DNA of 64,000 nt from Actinomycetota bacterium. GTDB lineage: Bacteria; Actinomycetota; Acidimicrobiia; IMCC26256; PALSA-555. The stretch is taken from assembly GCA_016870355.1 (NCBI GenBank), contig VGBR01000007.1, forward strand, positions 1 to 64,000, read 5' to 3'. The notes under the pieces were generated by a model that was not told the origin of the DNA, did not search any database, and worked only from the letters and a program-made list of their open reading frames with translations. Each line of letters begins with the position of its first letter. Position 1 is the first letter of the stretch. Positions 41,413-49,422 of the stretch are shown in pieces. A program made the translations under genes and the position numbers.

Positions 41413-42465
41413 ATGACCTCTTCTTCCCCCACGCGCCGCGTCGTGACGCTGGCGGTCCTTGCCGCGGCGCTCGCCTCGGTGGGGCTCGCACCGGGAGCGG
41501 GCGCGCAGTCGATCGATGACCTGCGGGTCCAGGCCGAGCAGATCCAGGACCAGATCGAGGCCACTGACCTCCAGATCAGCGCGCTGAGTCAGGATCTCGC
41601 CGCCGCCGAGGCGCGGCTCGCCGCAGCCAACCAGGCGATCGCTGATGCCGATGCGCAGATCCTCGCCGCGAAGGCCGAGGTGAAGCGGATCAAGAAGCTG
41701 CTGCGGCAGAACGCGGCGCAGCTGTACCGCAACTCGATGACCGGCAACACGATCGACGAGTTCGACCTCGAAAGCGTCGAGGACCTGAATCGTCGAAGCC
41801 GGTACTCCGAGGTGATGGCGAACCGCGACGACAAGCTGCTCGCGCAGCTCGAAGCGGCGCAAGAGGACCTCGCGGCGCGCAAGGCCGAGGCCGAGAAGGC
41901 ACGCGACGTGGCCGCAGCCGAGACGGCAACGATCGCGAGCGCGCAGGCATCGCTCCAAGCCGCGCAGGCGGAGCAACAAGCCGTGCTCGCGACCGTCCAG
42001 GGCGAGATCGCGGCGGCAGTGGCAGCTGAAGAGCGCCGTCGCGCGGAAGCGGCGCGTGCGCGTCTCGAGCGGGTGTCCGCGGGCCCGGTGTCGTACCCCG
42101 ACGTCGGTCCACCGAACGGCAGCGCCGCGCAGGCGATCGCGTACGCGCGTGGTGTGCTCGGCTCGCCGTACTCGACCAACCCGCGCATGGGGCCGAGCTA
42201 CGACTGCTCGGGCCTCACACACATGGCATGGCGCGCGGCGGGCATCATCATCCCGACCGTGTCCAACACGCAGTATGCGGGTCTCCCGCACGTGCCACTG
42301 AACGCGATCCAGCCGGGCGACCTCATCCTCTGGGGTCCGGAAGGATCCAGCCACGTGGCGCTCTACGTGGGCAACGGCATGATCATCGACGCATCCAGCA
42401 GCAAGAACGCCGTAGTGGAACGCCCCATCTGGGGCAACCCAGTGGGCGCAGCGCGCGTCACCTGA
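41413..42465 (+). CDS. NlpC/P60 peptidoglycan endopeptidase with coiled-coil domain
   Basis: 350-residue secreted cell-wall hydrolase. Signal peptide (VVTLAVLAAALASVGLAPGA), then about 190 residues of coiled coil rich in Ala/Glu/Gln (as in RipA and PcsB), then the catalytic domain with Cys265 in YDCSGLTHMAWR, His314 in SSHVALYVGNG and a third polar residue downstream. ATG 41413; no ribosome site. The coiled coil may be an autoinhibitory or FtsEX-interacting arm. Cuts peptide cross-bridges during division. Confidence 0.92.
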   Translation: MTSSSPTRRVVTLAVLAAALASVGLAPGAGAQSIDDLRVQAEQIQDQIEATDLQISALSQDLAAAEARLAAANQAIADADAQILAAKAEVKRIKKLLRQNAAQLYRNSMTGNTIDEFDLESVEDLNRRSRYSEVMANRDDKLLAQLEAAQEDLAARKAEAEKARDVAAAETATIASAQASLQAAQAEQQAVLATVQGEIAAAVAAEERRRAEAARARLERVSAGPVSYPDVGPPNGSAAQAIAYARGVLGSPYSTNPRMGPSYDCSGLTHMAWRAAGIIIPTVSNTQYAGLPHVPLNAIQPGDLILWGPEGSSHVALYVGNGMIIDASSSKNAVVERPIWGNPVGAARVT

Positions 42466-42480
42466 CAACGCTCGCGTCCA

Positions 42481-42713
42481 TCAGCCACGCGGGTCGGCCG
42501 AGCCGACAGCTCCCTGACCGCGAGGACACATCGGATGCTGGGGTCCTGCCCTACCTGCTCGTCGGTGGCTTCATCGGTGACGTGATGTTCGGCGTCGACT
42601 TCAACGAGGGCGCGATCGAGGGGTCCGGGATCGTCGGGTCGATCGTCGGCGCGGTGCTCGTGCTCCTCGCGTATCGCTCGATGAACCGCGCAGGCGCGTC
42701 ACACCGAGCCTGA
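42481..42713 (+). pseudogene. 5'-truncated GlsB/YeaQ/YmgE-type membrane protein
   Basis: Frame without any start codon reading PYLLVGGFIGDVMFG and IVGSIVGAVLVLLAYRSM, the last two membrane helices of the small YeaQ/YmgE stress-protein family. The first helix is missing because the sequence upstream is the end of the NlpC gene. Stop overlaps the convergent glycosidase by 15 bp. Probably a remnant. Confidence 0.6.
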
Positions 42714-44051
42714 GCTCTCCGTAGCCAAGAGGTCCAGGACGAGCGCGGCGGTCCACGAGAACTCTTCAGCGCCCATCGCCTCACCGGTGAGCGCAGAGAA
42801 GTACTCGGCGCAGCCGCCGCGCTCGACCAGACCGATCGTCCGTTCCGTCAGCTCGTTCACGACGGCGTGCTCGCCGTAGACCCGTAGTCCCTGGATCACG
42901 ATCCAGTTCGTGTTCACCCACGTCGGGCCCTTCCAGTAGCGCCGCTCCTGGAACTGCCGAGCGTTGGTCGGGACACTCGGGACCGGGTGAGCGGGCCAGA
43001 AGCCCTGATCCTCACTCTCGTTGCCTAGCAACCCGATCAGCCGACCTGCCCGCGCTTGGTCGACGACTCCGGCCCACAGCGGGAAAAACGTCGCCACCGT
43101 GGGGATGGTGAGCAGGTCACCGGTCACGGCGTTGCGGGAGCAGTAGTGCCCCGAGTCGTCGTCCCACAGCTGATCGAAGGCATGTGCGGTGAGATCGATC
43201 GAGCGAGCAAGGTCGCCATCGACGGTCTCACCGAGTTCCTCAGCGATCTGTCCGAGCGCGGTGTTGGACACGCACAGCAGTGAGTTGAAGGCCAAGTCCT
43301 CGATGAGCACCGACTCGTCGGGCGGCAAGCGTCGCAGCTCGAAGTCGTGGCGCTTCGCGTGGCGTGCGAGCGCCAGCATGCGCAGACCGTCGCCGTCGGA
43401 GGCGCGCTCGGCCGCGGGGATGAACTTCGTGTCCCGTCGAAACAGGCGTGCCACGCGAGCGAGGCGCAGCTTGAGTGCCATTCGCACCCACCAGGGCTCG
43501 GACATCTCGTGCAGGGCGCGCATCCATGGCGGTGTCGTGTCGAGGCCGCACTCCCACGGGTGCATCAAGGTCACGAGGCCGCGATCTTCGAGATCCCGTT
43601 CGCGATAGAGCCACCGGTGGTAGGCGACGAGGCGCGGGTATGCATTCGCGAGGAACGCCCGCCGCTCATCGACCGGGAGGTGTTGCGCGACTCGCCACGA
43701 CGCGATGGCCGGCAGCGGTGGTTGCGTGATGCACGAGGTCTCGACGTCGCGCGGCGCTTGGGCGTGCCGCTTGGATTGCCAGATGCGCTTGCTCCCGATG
43801 TCTTTGATCCGCGACGCGAAGATCATGTGGGGGAGCATCCCGTTGCCCCACTGTCCGCGGAAGAGCGCGTCGATCTCGCCCGCCGCGCGACGCGCGTCGT
43901 GGTGGGCAAGACCGATCGCGGTGAAGCACGAATCCCACAGCCATTGGTGCGGGTAGAGCGCCTTCGACGGGATCGTCCAGGTGCCGCGACGGTTGCGGTC
44001 GAGGACGCCACGGGCGCGGTCCGCGAGCGCGGCGCGCCCTTCTGGACTCAC
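42699..44051 (-). CDS. GH63-like glycoside hydrolase
   Basis: 450-residue (alpha/alpha)6-barrel glycosidase. Seen: PHQWLWDSCFTAIGLAHHD (acid Asp region), FRGQWGNGMLPHMIF, WECGLDTTPPWM, RYWKGPTWVNTNWIVIQGL and TGEAMGAEEFSWTAALVLDL (Glu). Resembles mannosylglycerate/glucosylglycerate hydrolases of GH63, acting on compatible-solute sugars. GTG 44051 overlaps the stop of the next gene upstream (GTGA). Confidence 0.85.
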   Translation of the reverse strand: MSPEGRAALADRARGVLDRNRRGTWTIPSKALYPHQWLWDSCFTAIGLAHHDARRAAGEIDALFRGQWGNGMLPHMIFASRIKDIGSKRIWQSKRHAQAPRDVETSCITQPPLPAIASWRVAQHLPVDERRAFLANAYPRLVAYHRWLYRERDLEDRGLVTLMHPWECGLDTTPPWMRALHEMSEPWWVRMALKLRLARVARLFRRDTKFIPAAERASDGDGLRMLALARHAKRHDFELRRLPPDESVLIEDLAFNSLLCVSNTALGQIAEELGETVDGDLARSIDLTAHAFDQLWDDDSGHYCSRNAVTGDLLTIPTVATFFPLWAGVVDQARAGRLIGLLGNESEDQGFWPAHPVPSVPTNARQFQERRYWKGPTWVNTNWIVIQGLRVYGEHAVVNELTERTIGLVERGGCAEYFSALTGEAMGAEEFSWTAALVLDLLATESSGSV

Positions 44052-44485
44052 GCGAAGTCGACCCGCAGGCGGGTGAGCACCAGCTTCGAGATGTGCCAGC
44101 GCCCGTCGTGCTTCTCGTACTCCTCGTGGTAGTGCCCGTATCCGTGCATCTCCCCGAGCGGCGCCCCCTCGGGCCAGCGCAGCATGTCCTCCCCCATTGG
44201 CTCGCTCGCTGCGGGCCGGGATACCCGACCCGCGGCCGCTCGCTCCTCGGCGAGCTCCCTGCGCTTCGCTCCGTTCGCCGCGCCGCGCACGCCCATCACC
44301 GCGTCGGGCGTGAACACCGCGTAGGCGGCGGCTTTGCCGACCGCCGGAGCAAGAGCCGCCGCCTGTCGGCGGCGACCAGTGGAGGCCGCGAAGCCGTCCC
44401 AGTCCTTGGTGTCCATGCACCGGAAGTAGCGCGCCTTGAGCTGCTTGATCTCCTCGATCGCGAGCAGGCGCTCGGCATCGTCCAT
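44048..44485 (-). CDS. SnoaL-like protein with palindrome-rich replacement
   Basis: 145-residue SnoaL-like protein. N-terminal LLAIEEIKQLKARYFRCMDT and C-terminal HGYGHYHEEYEKHDG then LVLTRLRVDF match the family exactly. Between them the expected core, with the HHGHMPEI strand, is absent; in its place are two stretches (residues about 35-56 and 70-96) rich in Ala, Arg and Gly, encoded by inverted repeats. The reading frame remains open, so the product may be made but is unlikely to fold normally. Coupled to the glycosidase. Confidence 0.7.
   Translation of the reverse strand: MDDAERLLAIEEIKQLKARYFRCMDTKDWDGFAASTGRRRQAAALAPAVGKAAAYAVFTPDAVMGVRGAANGAKRRELAEERAAAGRVSRPAASEPMGEDMLRWPEGAPLGEMHGYGHYHEEYEKHDGRWHISKLVLTRLRVDFA
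44198..44278. repeat. Palindromic insert 2 inside the SnoaL gene
   Basis: Inverted repeats GCGGGCCGGG/CCCGACCCGC (44211-44233, one mismatch, ATA loop) and GCTCGC/GCGAGC (44238-44255). It codes for ANGAKRRELAEERAAAGRVS and so on, unrelated to the domain. Looks like a small in-frame palindromic element. Confidence 0.55.
44318..44383. repeat. Palindromic insert 1 inside the SnoaL gene
   Basis: AGGCGGCGGCT (44323-44333) pairs with AGCCGCCGCCT (44354-44364) around a 20-nt loop, with TTGC/GCAA extending the stem past a one-base bulge. The 16-mer GGCGGCTTTGCCGACC (44327-44342) occurs again at 55575-55590. Confidence 0.6.
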
Positions 44486-44497
44486 CCCGGATCCCTG

Positions 44498-45043
44498 CTA
44501 CTCGTGCTCCCAGTGCCAGGCCTCTTCGCCTGGCGCGCCCTGTTGCTGGTTCGCTGGTTGGTAGAACCCGTACGTGCCGGCGTTCGCGGCCAGCCACAGG
44601 TACCCGGGCGACTCGAAGGTCAGCTCGCCGCGCTGGTCCTGGAAGTCGACGGCCCGCCCGAAGCCGTGCTTGCTCGAGCCCGGCGTCGCCGCCTTCTGAC
44701 ACTCGCCGATCGAGCAGTAGTAGTTGCGCCACCAGACCTGACCGTCGTAGCTGCGGTAGCACGACTCGATCTTCGGCGGCCCTGTGACTCCCGGCGGCAG
44801 GAAGCTGCTGCGCTCGGGCGCCAGACCCACACCTTCGGCGTTGGCCGCGTCAAGGAGCTCGCGCAGTGGTTGCGCGATGCGATTGATCACGAGGCACTCG
44901 TTGGTGATGACGGTCAGCGCGCCCGCAGGTGCCTGCCCGTTCTCGAACCCTGTGTCCATCGGCGGCGTCCACAAGTCGACGCACCCCGACAGGAGCACGG
45001 TCATGGAGAGCACGAGCCCCGCGAGGCGTCGAGGCGGCTCCAC
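44498..45043 (-). CDS. M15-family peptidase (VanY-like), lipoprotein
   Basis: 181-residue lipoprotein: signal peptide LAGLVLSMTVLLSGC with lipobox Cys. The catalytic domain is small: LDAANAEGVGL helix, SSKHGFGRAVDF (His and Asp Zn ligands), and AWHWEHE with the final His. This is the D-alanyl-D-alanine carboxypeptidase/dipeptidase fold; Cys residues may form a disulfide. GTG 45043 sits 7 nt after TATCGT, so probably leaderless; TTG 45046 is also possible. Divergent from the amidohydrolase. Confidence 0.82.
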   Translation of the reverse strand: MEPPRRLAGLVLSMTVLLSGCVDLWTPPMDTGFENGQAPAGALTVITNECLVINRIAQPLRELLDAANAEGVGLAPERSSFLPPGVTGPPKIESCYRSYDGQVWWRNYYCSIGECQKAATPGSSKHGFGRAVDFQDQRGELTFESPGYLWLAANAGTYGFYQPANQQQGAPGEEAWHWEHE

Positions 45044-45050
45044 CAACCAG

Positions 45051-45060
45051 ACGATAGTTT
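45051..45060. promoter_or_regulatory. Overlapping -10 elements of a divergent pair
   Basis: Minus strand TATCGT (45056-45051) lies 7 nt before GTG 45043; plus strand TAGTTT (45055-45060) lies 6 nt before ATG 45067. Only 23 bp separate the start codons, so both transcripts are probably leaderless and compete. Confidence 0.5.
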
Positions 45061-45066
45061 TCGCGC

Positions 45067-46296
45067 ATGACTCCCACTTCGTCCGCCCTTCGCTTCATCG
45101 ATTCCGATGGGCACATCCTCGAGCACCCCACGGCGATGCCCGACTACGCGCCGGAGGCGTTTCGCGACCGCATCTGGCACATCGAGACGGATGCTTCGGG
45201 TGAGGAATGGCTCCAGTACGACGAGATGCGCATCCCGGCGAACGGGCTCGCGCTCGCTGGCACCGCCGGCATGAGCGATGAGGACCGTGCACGCGCACAG
45301 CGCGGCGAGCTCCGCTACACCGAGGTGCGGCCGGCCGCGTACAACGCCAAGGCGCGGCTCCAAGACATGGACGAGGACGGCATCGACATCGCCGTCCTGT
45401 ATCCGACGATGCTCCTCGGCATCCAGGCACAGCCCGACGAGGAGTTCGCGGCCGTGCAGTGCCGCGCCTACAACGACTGGGCGTCGGACCACACGCTCGA
45501 AGGCGAAGGGCGACTGTTCGCAGCAGGCGCGATCCCGCCGATGAACGACGCCGAGGGCGTCGAGCGCGTCGCCGCGGAGATCCGGCGCGTCGCGGAGCTG
45601 CCCGGCATGGTGTCGGTGTTCGTGCGCCCGAACCCGGCCGTCGACTGGCGACCGTTCAACGACCCGGTCTACGACCCGATCTGGGCCGCGGCCCAGGACA
45701 CCGGGCTGCCGCTCGGCTTCCACCCGTTCCTCGCGCCGGACCTTCCGGGTGCATGCCGAGGCCTGTACCTTGGTCGCGGCCGCGACGCCGAGGGTCGCTA
45801 CGTGCCGCTCGATCAGATGGACGAGGGGTTCAACTCGTTCGCGAACGTCTACTTCACCCAGGCGATCGCCAACCCCGTCGACGTGATGATGGCGATCTGT
45901 TACCTGACCTCGGGTGGTGTGTGCGAGCGGTTCCCTGGGCTCAAGCTCATCTTCCTCGAAGCGAATGGCGGCTGGCTCGTGCCATGGCTCGAACGGCTCG
46001 ACCACCACGCGAAGAAGTTCCAGTGGGACGTGCCGTGGCTGAAGATGCTCCCGTCGGAGTACTTCCGGCGGCAGTGCTGGATCAGCTTCGACCCTGACGA
46101 GGCGATGCTCGCGTTCACCGCGTTGTCACCACTCTGCGGCGCCGACCGCATCATCTGGGCGTCGGACTACCCGCACCCCGACGCGAAGTTCCCGGGTGTC
46201 ACCGAGGAGCTGGCCGAGGCGGTCGAGTCGCTCGACATCGAGCAGCAGCGCCAGGTCACGAGCGAGAGCGCACGCGCGCTCTACGGGATCGGTTGA
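45067..46296 (+). CDS. Amidohydrolase-2 family metal-dependent hydrolase
   Basis: 409-residue TIM-barrel hydrolase, third of four paralogs. Seen: RFIDSDGHILEHP (DxH), IAVLYPTMLLG, LPLGFHPFLAPD, FLEANGGWLVPWLERLDHH and IIWASDYPHPDAKFPG. The strand-5 His is in GFHPF, where others have IHIG. Start ATG 45067 with -10-like TAGTTT directly before. The stop is 1 bp from the convergent gene stop. Confidence 0.9.
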   Translation: MTPTSSALRFIDSDGHILEHPTAMPDYAPEAFRDRIWHIETDASGEEWLQYDEMRIPANGLALAGTAGMSDEDRARAQRGELRYTEVRPAAYNAKARLQDMDEDGIDIAVLYPTMLLGIQAQPDEEFAAVQCRAYNDWASDHTLEGEGRLFAAGAIPPMNDAEGVERVAAEIRRVAELPGMVSVFVRPNPAVDWRPFNDPVYDPIWAAAQDTGLPLGFHPFLAPDLPGACRGLYLGRGRDAEGRYVPLDQMDEGFNSFANVYFTQAIANPVDVMMAICYLTSGGVCERFPGLKLIFLEANGGWLVPWLERLDHHAKKFQWDVPWLKMLPSEYFRRQCWISFDPDEAMLAFTALSPLCGADRIIWASDYPHPDAKFPGVTEELAEAVESLDIEQQRQVTSESARALYGIG

Positions 46297-46297
46297 G

Positions 46298-46813
46298 CTA
46301 GCAGTACTCGAACTGGGCGGCACGCGCGCCACCCTCGGAGATCGCGGCCTGGAAGTTGTTGAGGCACGTTCGCACCTGCGAGAGCTCGTTCGCCAGCGCG
46401 TCGGACTCAGGTGTGCCGGCGATGCCGCCATTCGGATCGGCCAGCGACCAGAGCTTGGTCTCGAGGCTGTTGAGTCGCGTCTCGACCGCCACCATCTGAG
46501 CCTTCGTCGCCGCGTTCACCGCTTCGGCCGGTGCGATCGGACGGTGCGGTTCCTCCACTCGCTGCCAGAGCAGCACGACGACGGCGAACAACGACATGAT
46601 CGACACGACGCCCACGACGGCCAGGAAGCGCGCACCGCGCGACGCCACGACCCGCCCGACGGTGATCGAGTCGGGGACCGGATGCCAGACGTCGGGTTTG
46701 GGCACGTCGATGAACGGCGCGGGCGGTGCCGACTGGCGCGCGGGAACGACATCAGGGATGAATGGCGCCAGCGTTGCCACCCGGGGACGCGCGGGCACCA
46801 TCGACGTGCCCAC
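46298..46813 (-). CDS. Membrane protein of unknown function, start uncertain
   Basis: At least 171 residues: cytoplasmic Pro-rich part, one membrane helix (FLAVVGVVSIMSLFAVVVLL), and an extracellular helical part ending in Cys. GTG 46813 is the first usual start codon, but the same frame stays open back to about 47087 with normal codon use, encoding LQLEIDLTVEASDGLVPIRW and an Asn-Gly-Ser repeat. That part has no ATG, GTG or TTG. A lost start codon, a non-standard start such as CTG, or a frameshift upstream would explain it. Function unknown. Confidence 0.6.
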   Translation of the reverse strand: MGTSMVPARPRVATLAPFIPDVVPARQSAPPAPFIDVPKPDVWHPVPDSITVGRVVASRGARFLAVVGVVSIMSLFAVVVLLWQRVEEPHRPIAPAEAVNAATKAQMVAVETRLNSLETKLWSLADPNGGIAGTPESDALANELSQVRTCLNNFQAAISEGGARAAQFEYC

Positions 46814-46826
46814 TGTCGCGAAAGGA

Positions 46827-46886
46827 CCGTTGCCGTTCGACCCGTTGCCATTGGACCCGTTGGCATCGGATCCATTGCCGTTCGGC
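46827..46886. repeat. Four 15-bp tandem repeats encoding an NGS-rich linker
   Basis: Units such as CCGTTGCCGTTCGAC repeat at 46827, 46842, 46857 and 46872 with 1-5 changes each. Read on the minus strand they give Asn-Gly-Ser-Asn-Gly repeats, a flexible linker likely to vary in length. Confidence 0.7.
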
Positions 46887-47194
46887 GAGTACGAGACCGG
46901 GCTGAGATGGTGCGCGCCGTCGCTGGATCCGTTGCCGACGGTGGGGTGGGGGGGCGATCCATTGCCGGCGGCTGCGGCCGCGCGCTCGTGGGGTCCGACC
47001 CACCGGATCGGGACGAGCCCATCCGACGCCTCGACCGTCAGGTCGATCTCGAGCTGTAGTCGTCCCGGCCCAGCATGTTGCCCCTACTCCCAGCACGGGC
47101 GCCCAACCCGCGCCTCAGCATCGCACCCCACCCAGCGTGAGCGCACGTCGGTACCCTGCCGCTCTGGGCGGTGCCAGCGAGGCGGGGGCAGGGG

Positions 47195-47662
47195 CTATGA
47201 GAGGTCGGAGGCCTGCCCTCGTTGCCCGAGCCGTTGGCCCACAAGGGCCCCGAGCATCCCGAGGGTGGCGGCGATCATGAGGTGGCCGAAGATCTGGCCC
47301 GGCCGCAGGGCGGCCTCGCGGCCCGAGAAGAGCCCCCGGTCGTCCTCACGAATGGCCCAGATGATGACCCGGATCGGGATCCAGGCGATGAGCACCCCGA
47401 CGCCCGCGATCGTGCCGTGGATGAGCGGCGTGGCTGGCCGGTCCCGACTCGCCACCCAACCCGCTGCGAAGTAGCCAGCGAGGATCAGCAGGAAGAGCGG
47501 ATAGACCCATCCGCTGTCGTCGAAGTCGTCGAGCTCCCGGTCGAGCACGACGCGCACGATCGTGGTTGGCACGATCACGGCCAACCCGAGGAGCGCGCCA
47601 CGCACGCACGCGCGCCAGTCGATCGACTCGTCGGCTGCCGCTGGCGTGGGCGGTCCGGTCAC
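47195..47662 (-). CDS. Membrane protein of unknown function (four helices)
   Basis: 155-residue membrane protein with helices near GALLGLAVIVPTTIVRVV, PLFLLILAGYFAAGWVA, LIHGTIAGVGVLIAW and IFGHLMIAATLGMLGALVG. GTG 47662 overlaps the stop of the exchanger gene, so both form an operon. Looks like small conserved actinobacterial membrane proteins; no function assigned. Confidence 0.75.
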   Translation of the reverse strand: MTGPPTPAAADESIDWRACVRGALLGLAVIVPTTIVRVVLDRELDDFDDSGWVYPLFLLILAGYFAAGWVASRDRPATPLIHGTIAGVGVLIAWIPIRVIIWAIREDDRGLFSGREAALRPGQIFGHLMIAATLGMLGALVGQRLGQRGQASDLS

Positions 47663-48954
47663 GCGGGCGTGCCCGAGGACGGCGTCGGCTCCTCGTGACT
47701 CAGCTGGTGCACCGGGGTTCGGATCCCATCCCTGAACATCGGGACGACCGAGCTGCGCTGGCGCAGGATCATCCAGAACGCGAGCACGAGATAGAGGATC
47801 GCGACGCCGATGCGCTCGTACTGACGGATGTCCTCGGGGAGGACACCGCCGAGGATGAACTGACTGATGAAGAGGAAGAAGAGACCGAGCGCCTCTCGCA
47901 CGTCGATGCTGCGACTCATCAACACTGCGACCGCGAACACCGATTGCGCCGCGGTCAAGAACAGCTCTTCGCGTTGGAGATCGTCGAGCGGGAGCCCTGC
48001 GCTCGAGCCGCCGGCGATGAGGAACACGATGGGAAGCGACCCCACCAACAGCGTCCACTGATTGACCTTCGACGACACGAGCGTGCCGAGACCGGCGTTG
48101 GTGTTGAGCCGGAGTGCGAACAAGCAGGCGACGACGAGCTCCGGGCTCTCGGACGCCAACGGCGCAAGCCATTGGACGAGAAGGAACTCATCAATGCCGA
48201 GCTCGGATCCGCTTTCGACCAGCCCCTCGGCGAAGGGTTCCGCGCTCAGCACGATGATGACGGCCGCGAAGATCAGCATGGCCGCCACGGTCATGCGCCG
48301 TCGGCTCACGCTGAGCGAGCCGATGAGCTGTGCGGGGCCAACCAGATGAGGTTCTCCGGCCGGCGCGCGCGACACGCGTACCAGATACAGAAGGAACAGG
48401 GCAACGAGGATCACTGCGTCCGGAAACAGCGTCAACCGGTGACGCAGGGGGAGCGAGAGCGAGTACAGCGTCGCCACCGCGAGGAACGCGATCTCGATCG
48501 AGTGCGGGCGACTGAGGTGGACCTCGGTGTCGACCTCGCCCGAGTAGCCACGCTCGCGGGCGATCCTTCGGATCTTCCACGCGGCGAGCAGCACGACGAG
48601 CGACCAACCGACGCCGATCAGCAGCCGGTTCCCGCCGGTCATGTTGGCGAGCGCGAGCGGTGCGAACTTGTCGGGGTTGTCGCCGGCCTTGTACGCGAAC
48701 GTGAAGTCCACCGCGTACTCGGGGAGCACGGCGATCAGCGCGAGGACGGCGAGCGCGAGCCCCTTCGAGACGTCGAGCTCGAGCGCCTCGGCGCCCCAGG
48801 CGAGCAGGAACGCCGCGCCCACGACGGCCAAGCCGAACACGAAGCTGCCGAGGACCGGGGCCGGATGGGTGTCGGAGATCCGCAAGGCCAGGGCGGGCCC
48901 GGTGGCTGCGGCAGCCACGACGATCGCGACCAGATTTCCCTTGCGATGGGTCAC
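47659..48954 (-). CDS. CaCA-family Na+/Ca2+ antiporter-like protein
   Basis: 431-residue membrane protein with two inverted alpha repeats: ALIAVLPEYAVDFTFAYKAG and LAPLASESPELVVACLFALR, the P-E pairs being the cation site of the CaCA superfamily. About ten or eleven helices. An in-frame start at 49200 would overlap the whiB gene on the other strand; GTG 48954, just before the first helix, is chosen. Function: cation/proton or calcium export (inference). Confidence 0.85.
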   Translation of the reverse strand: MTHRKGNLVAIVVAAAATGPALALRISDTHPAPVLGSFVFGLAVVGAAFLLAWGAEALELDVSKGLALAVLALIAVLPEYAVDFTFAYKAGDNPDKFAPLALANMTGGNRLLIGVGWSLVVLLAAWKIRRIARERGYSGEVDTEVHLSRPHSIEIAFLAVATLYSLSLPLRHRLTLFPDAVILVALFLLYLVRVSRAPAGEPHLVGPAQLIGSLSVSRRRMTVAAMLIFAAVIIVLSAEPFAEGLVESGSELGIDEFLLVQWLAPLASESPELVVACLFALRLNTNAGLGTLVSSKVNQWTLLVGSLPIVFLIAGGSSAGLPLDDLQREELFLTAAQSVFAVAVLMSRSIDVREALGLFFLFISQFILGGVLPEDIRQYERIGVAILYLVLAFWMILRQRSSVVPMFRDGIRTPVHQLSHEEPTPSSGTPA

Positions 48955-49070
48955 GGGGTGCTCGCGCTCGAGGTGGTGTGGAGGTCCGTCACTCCCGGCG
49001 ATCCTACGGGTCGCTCTCAGCGTTCCCGGGTCGTAGGGCTCAGGTTCGGGCCCCTCGGGGCCGACAACCT

Positions 49071-49097
49071 GGAATACGGGGGTAGGGACCGTGGTTG
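49071..49097 (+). promoter_or_regulatory. SigH/SigR-like promoter before whiB
   Basis: GGAAT at 49071-49075, 18 bp, then GTTG at 49094-49097: the consensus of thiol-stress ECF sigma factors in mycobacteria and Streptomyces. It would start transcription about 35-40 bp before the whiB ATG. Confidence 0.5.
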
Positions 49098-49140
49098 GAC
49101 CAATGCTGCCCTCCCCCGGGTCAGCAAGGAGCTGGTTGCG

Positions 49141-49377
49141 ATGAGTGGCACCTGGCGCGACCAGGCGCGGTGCCGGGGCATCGACCCCCAGGTCTTCCAT
49201 CCCGCCGATGACGACGAAGTCGGTTCCACGGCAGCCAAGGAGATCTGCGAGGTGTGCCCTGTGCGCGAGCCATGTCTGGAGTTCGCGATCTCGACGCGTG
49301 AGAAGGACGGCGTGTGGGGCGGTCTCACCGCCCGTGAGCGCCGCCGACTCATCCGCCAGCGCCGCCGGACCGCATAG
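49141..49377 (+). CDS. WhiB-family iron-sulfur regulator
   Basis: 78-residue WhiB protein. Four Cys that bind 4Fe-4S: Cys11, Cys36, Cys39 and Cys45 (CRG...CEVCPVREPC), then the GVWGGLTARERR turn and a basic tail RRLIRQRRR for DNA binding. AAGGAGCT 7 nt before the ATG. WhiB proteins bind sigma factor and sense redox or NO. The subtype (WhiB1-like or other) cannot be told from the core alone. Confidence 0.95.
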   Translation: MSGTWRDQARCRGIDPQVFHPADDDEVGSTAAKEICEVCPVREPCLEFAISTREKDGVWGGLTARERRRLIRQRRRTA

Positions 49378-49422
49378 CTACGCCGCGGACGGGCACCGGA
49401 GGGAACCCCGTATCCTTCTCCG

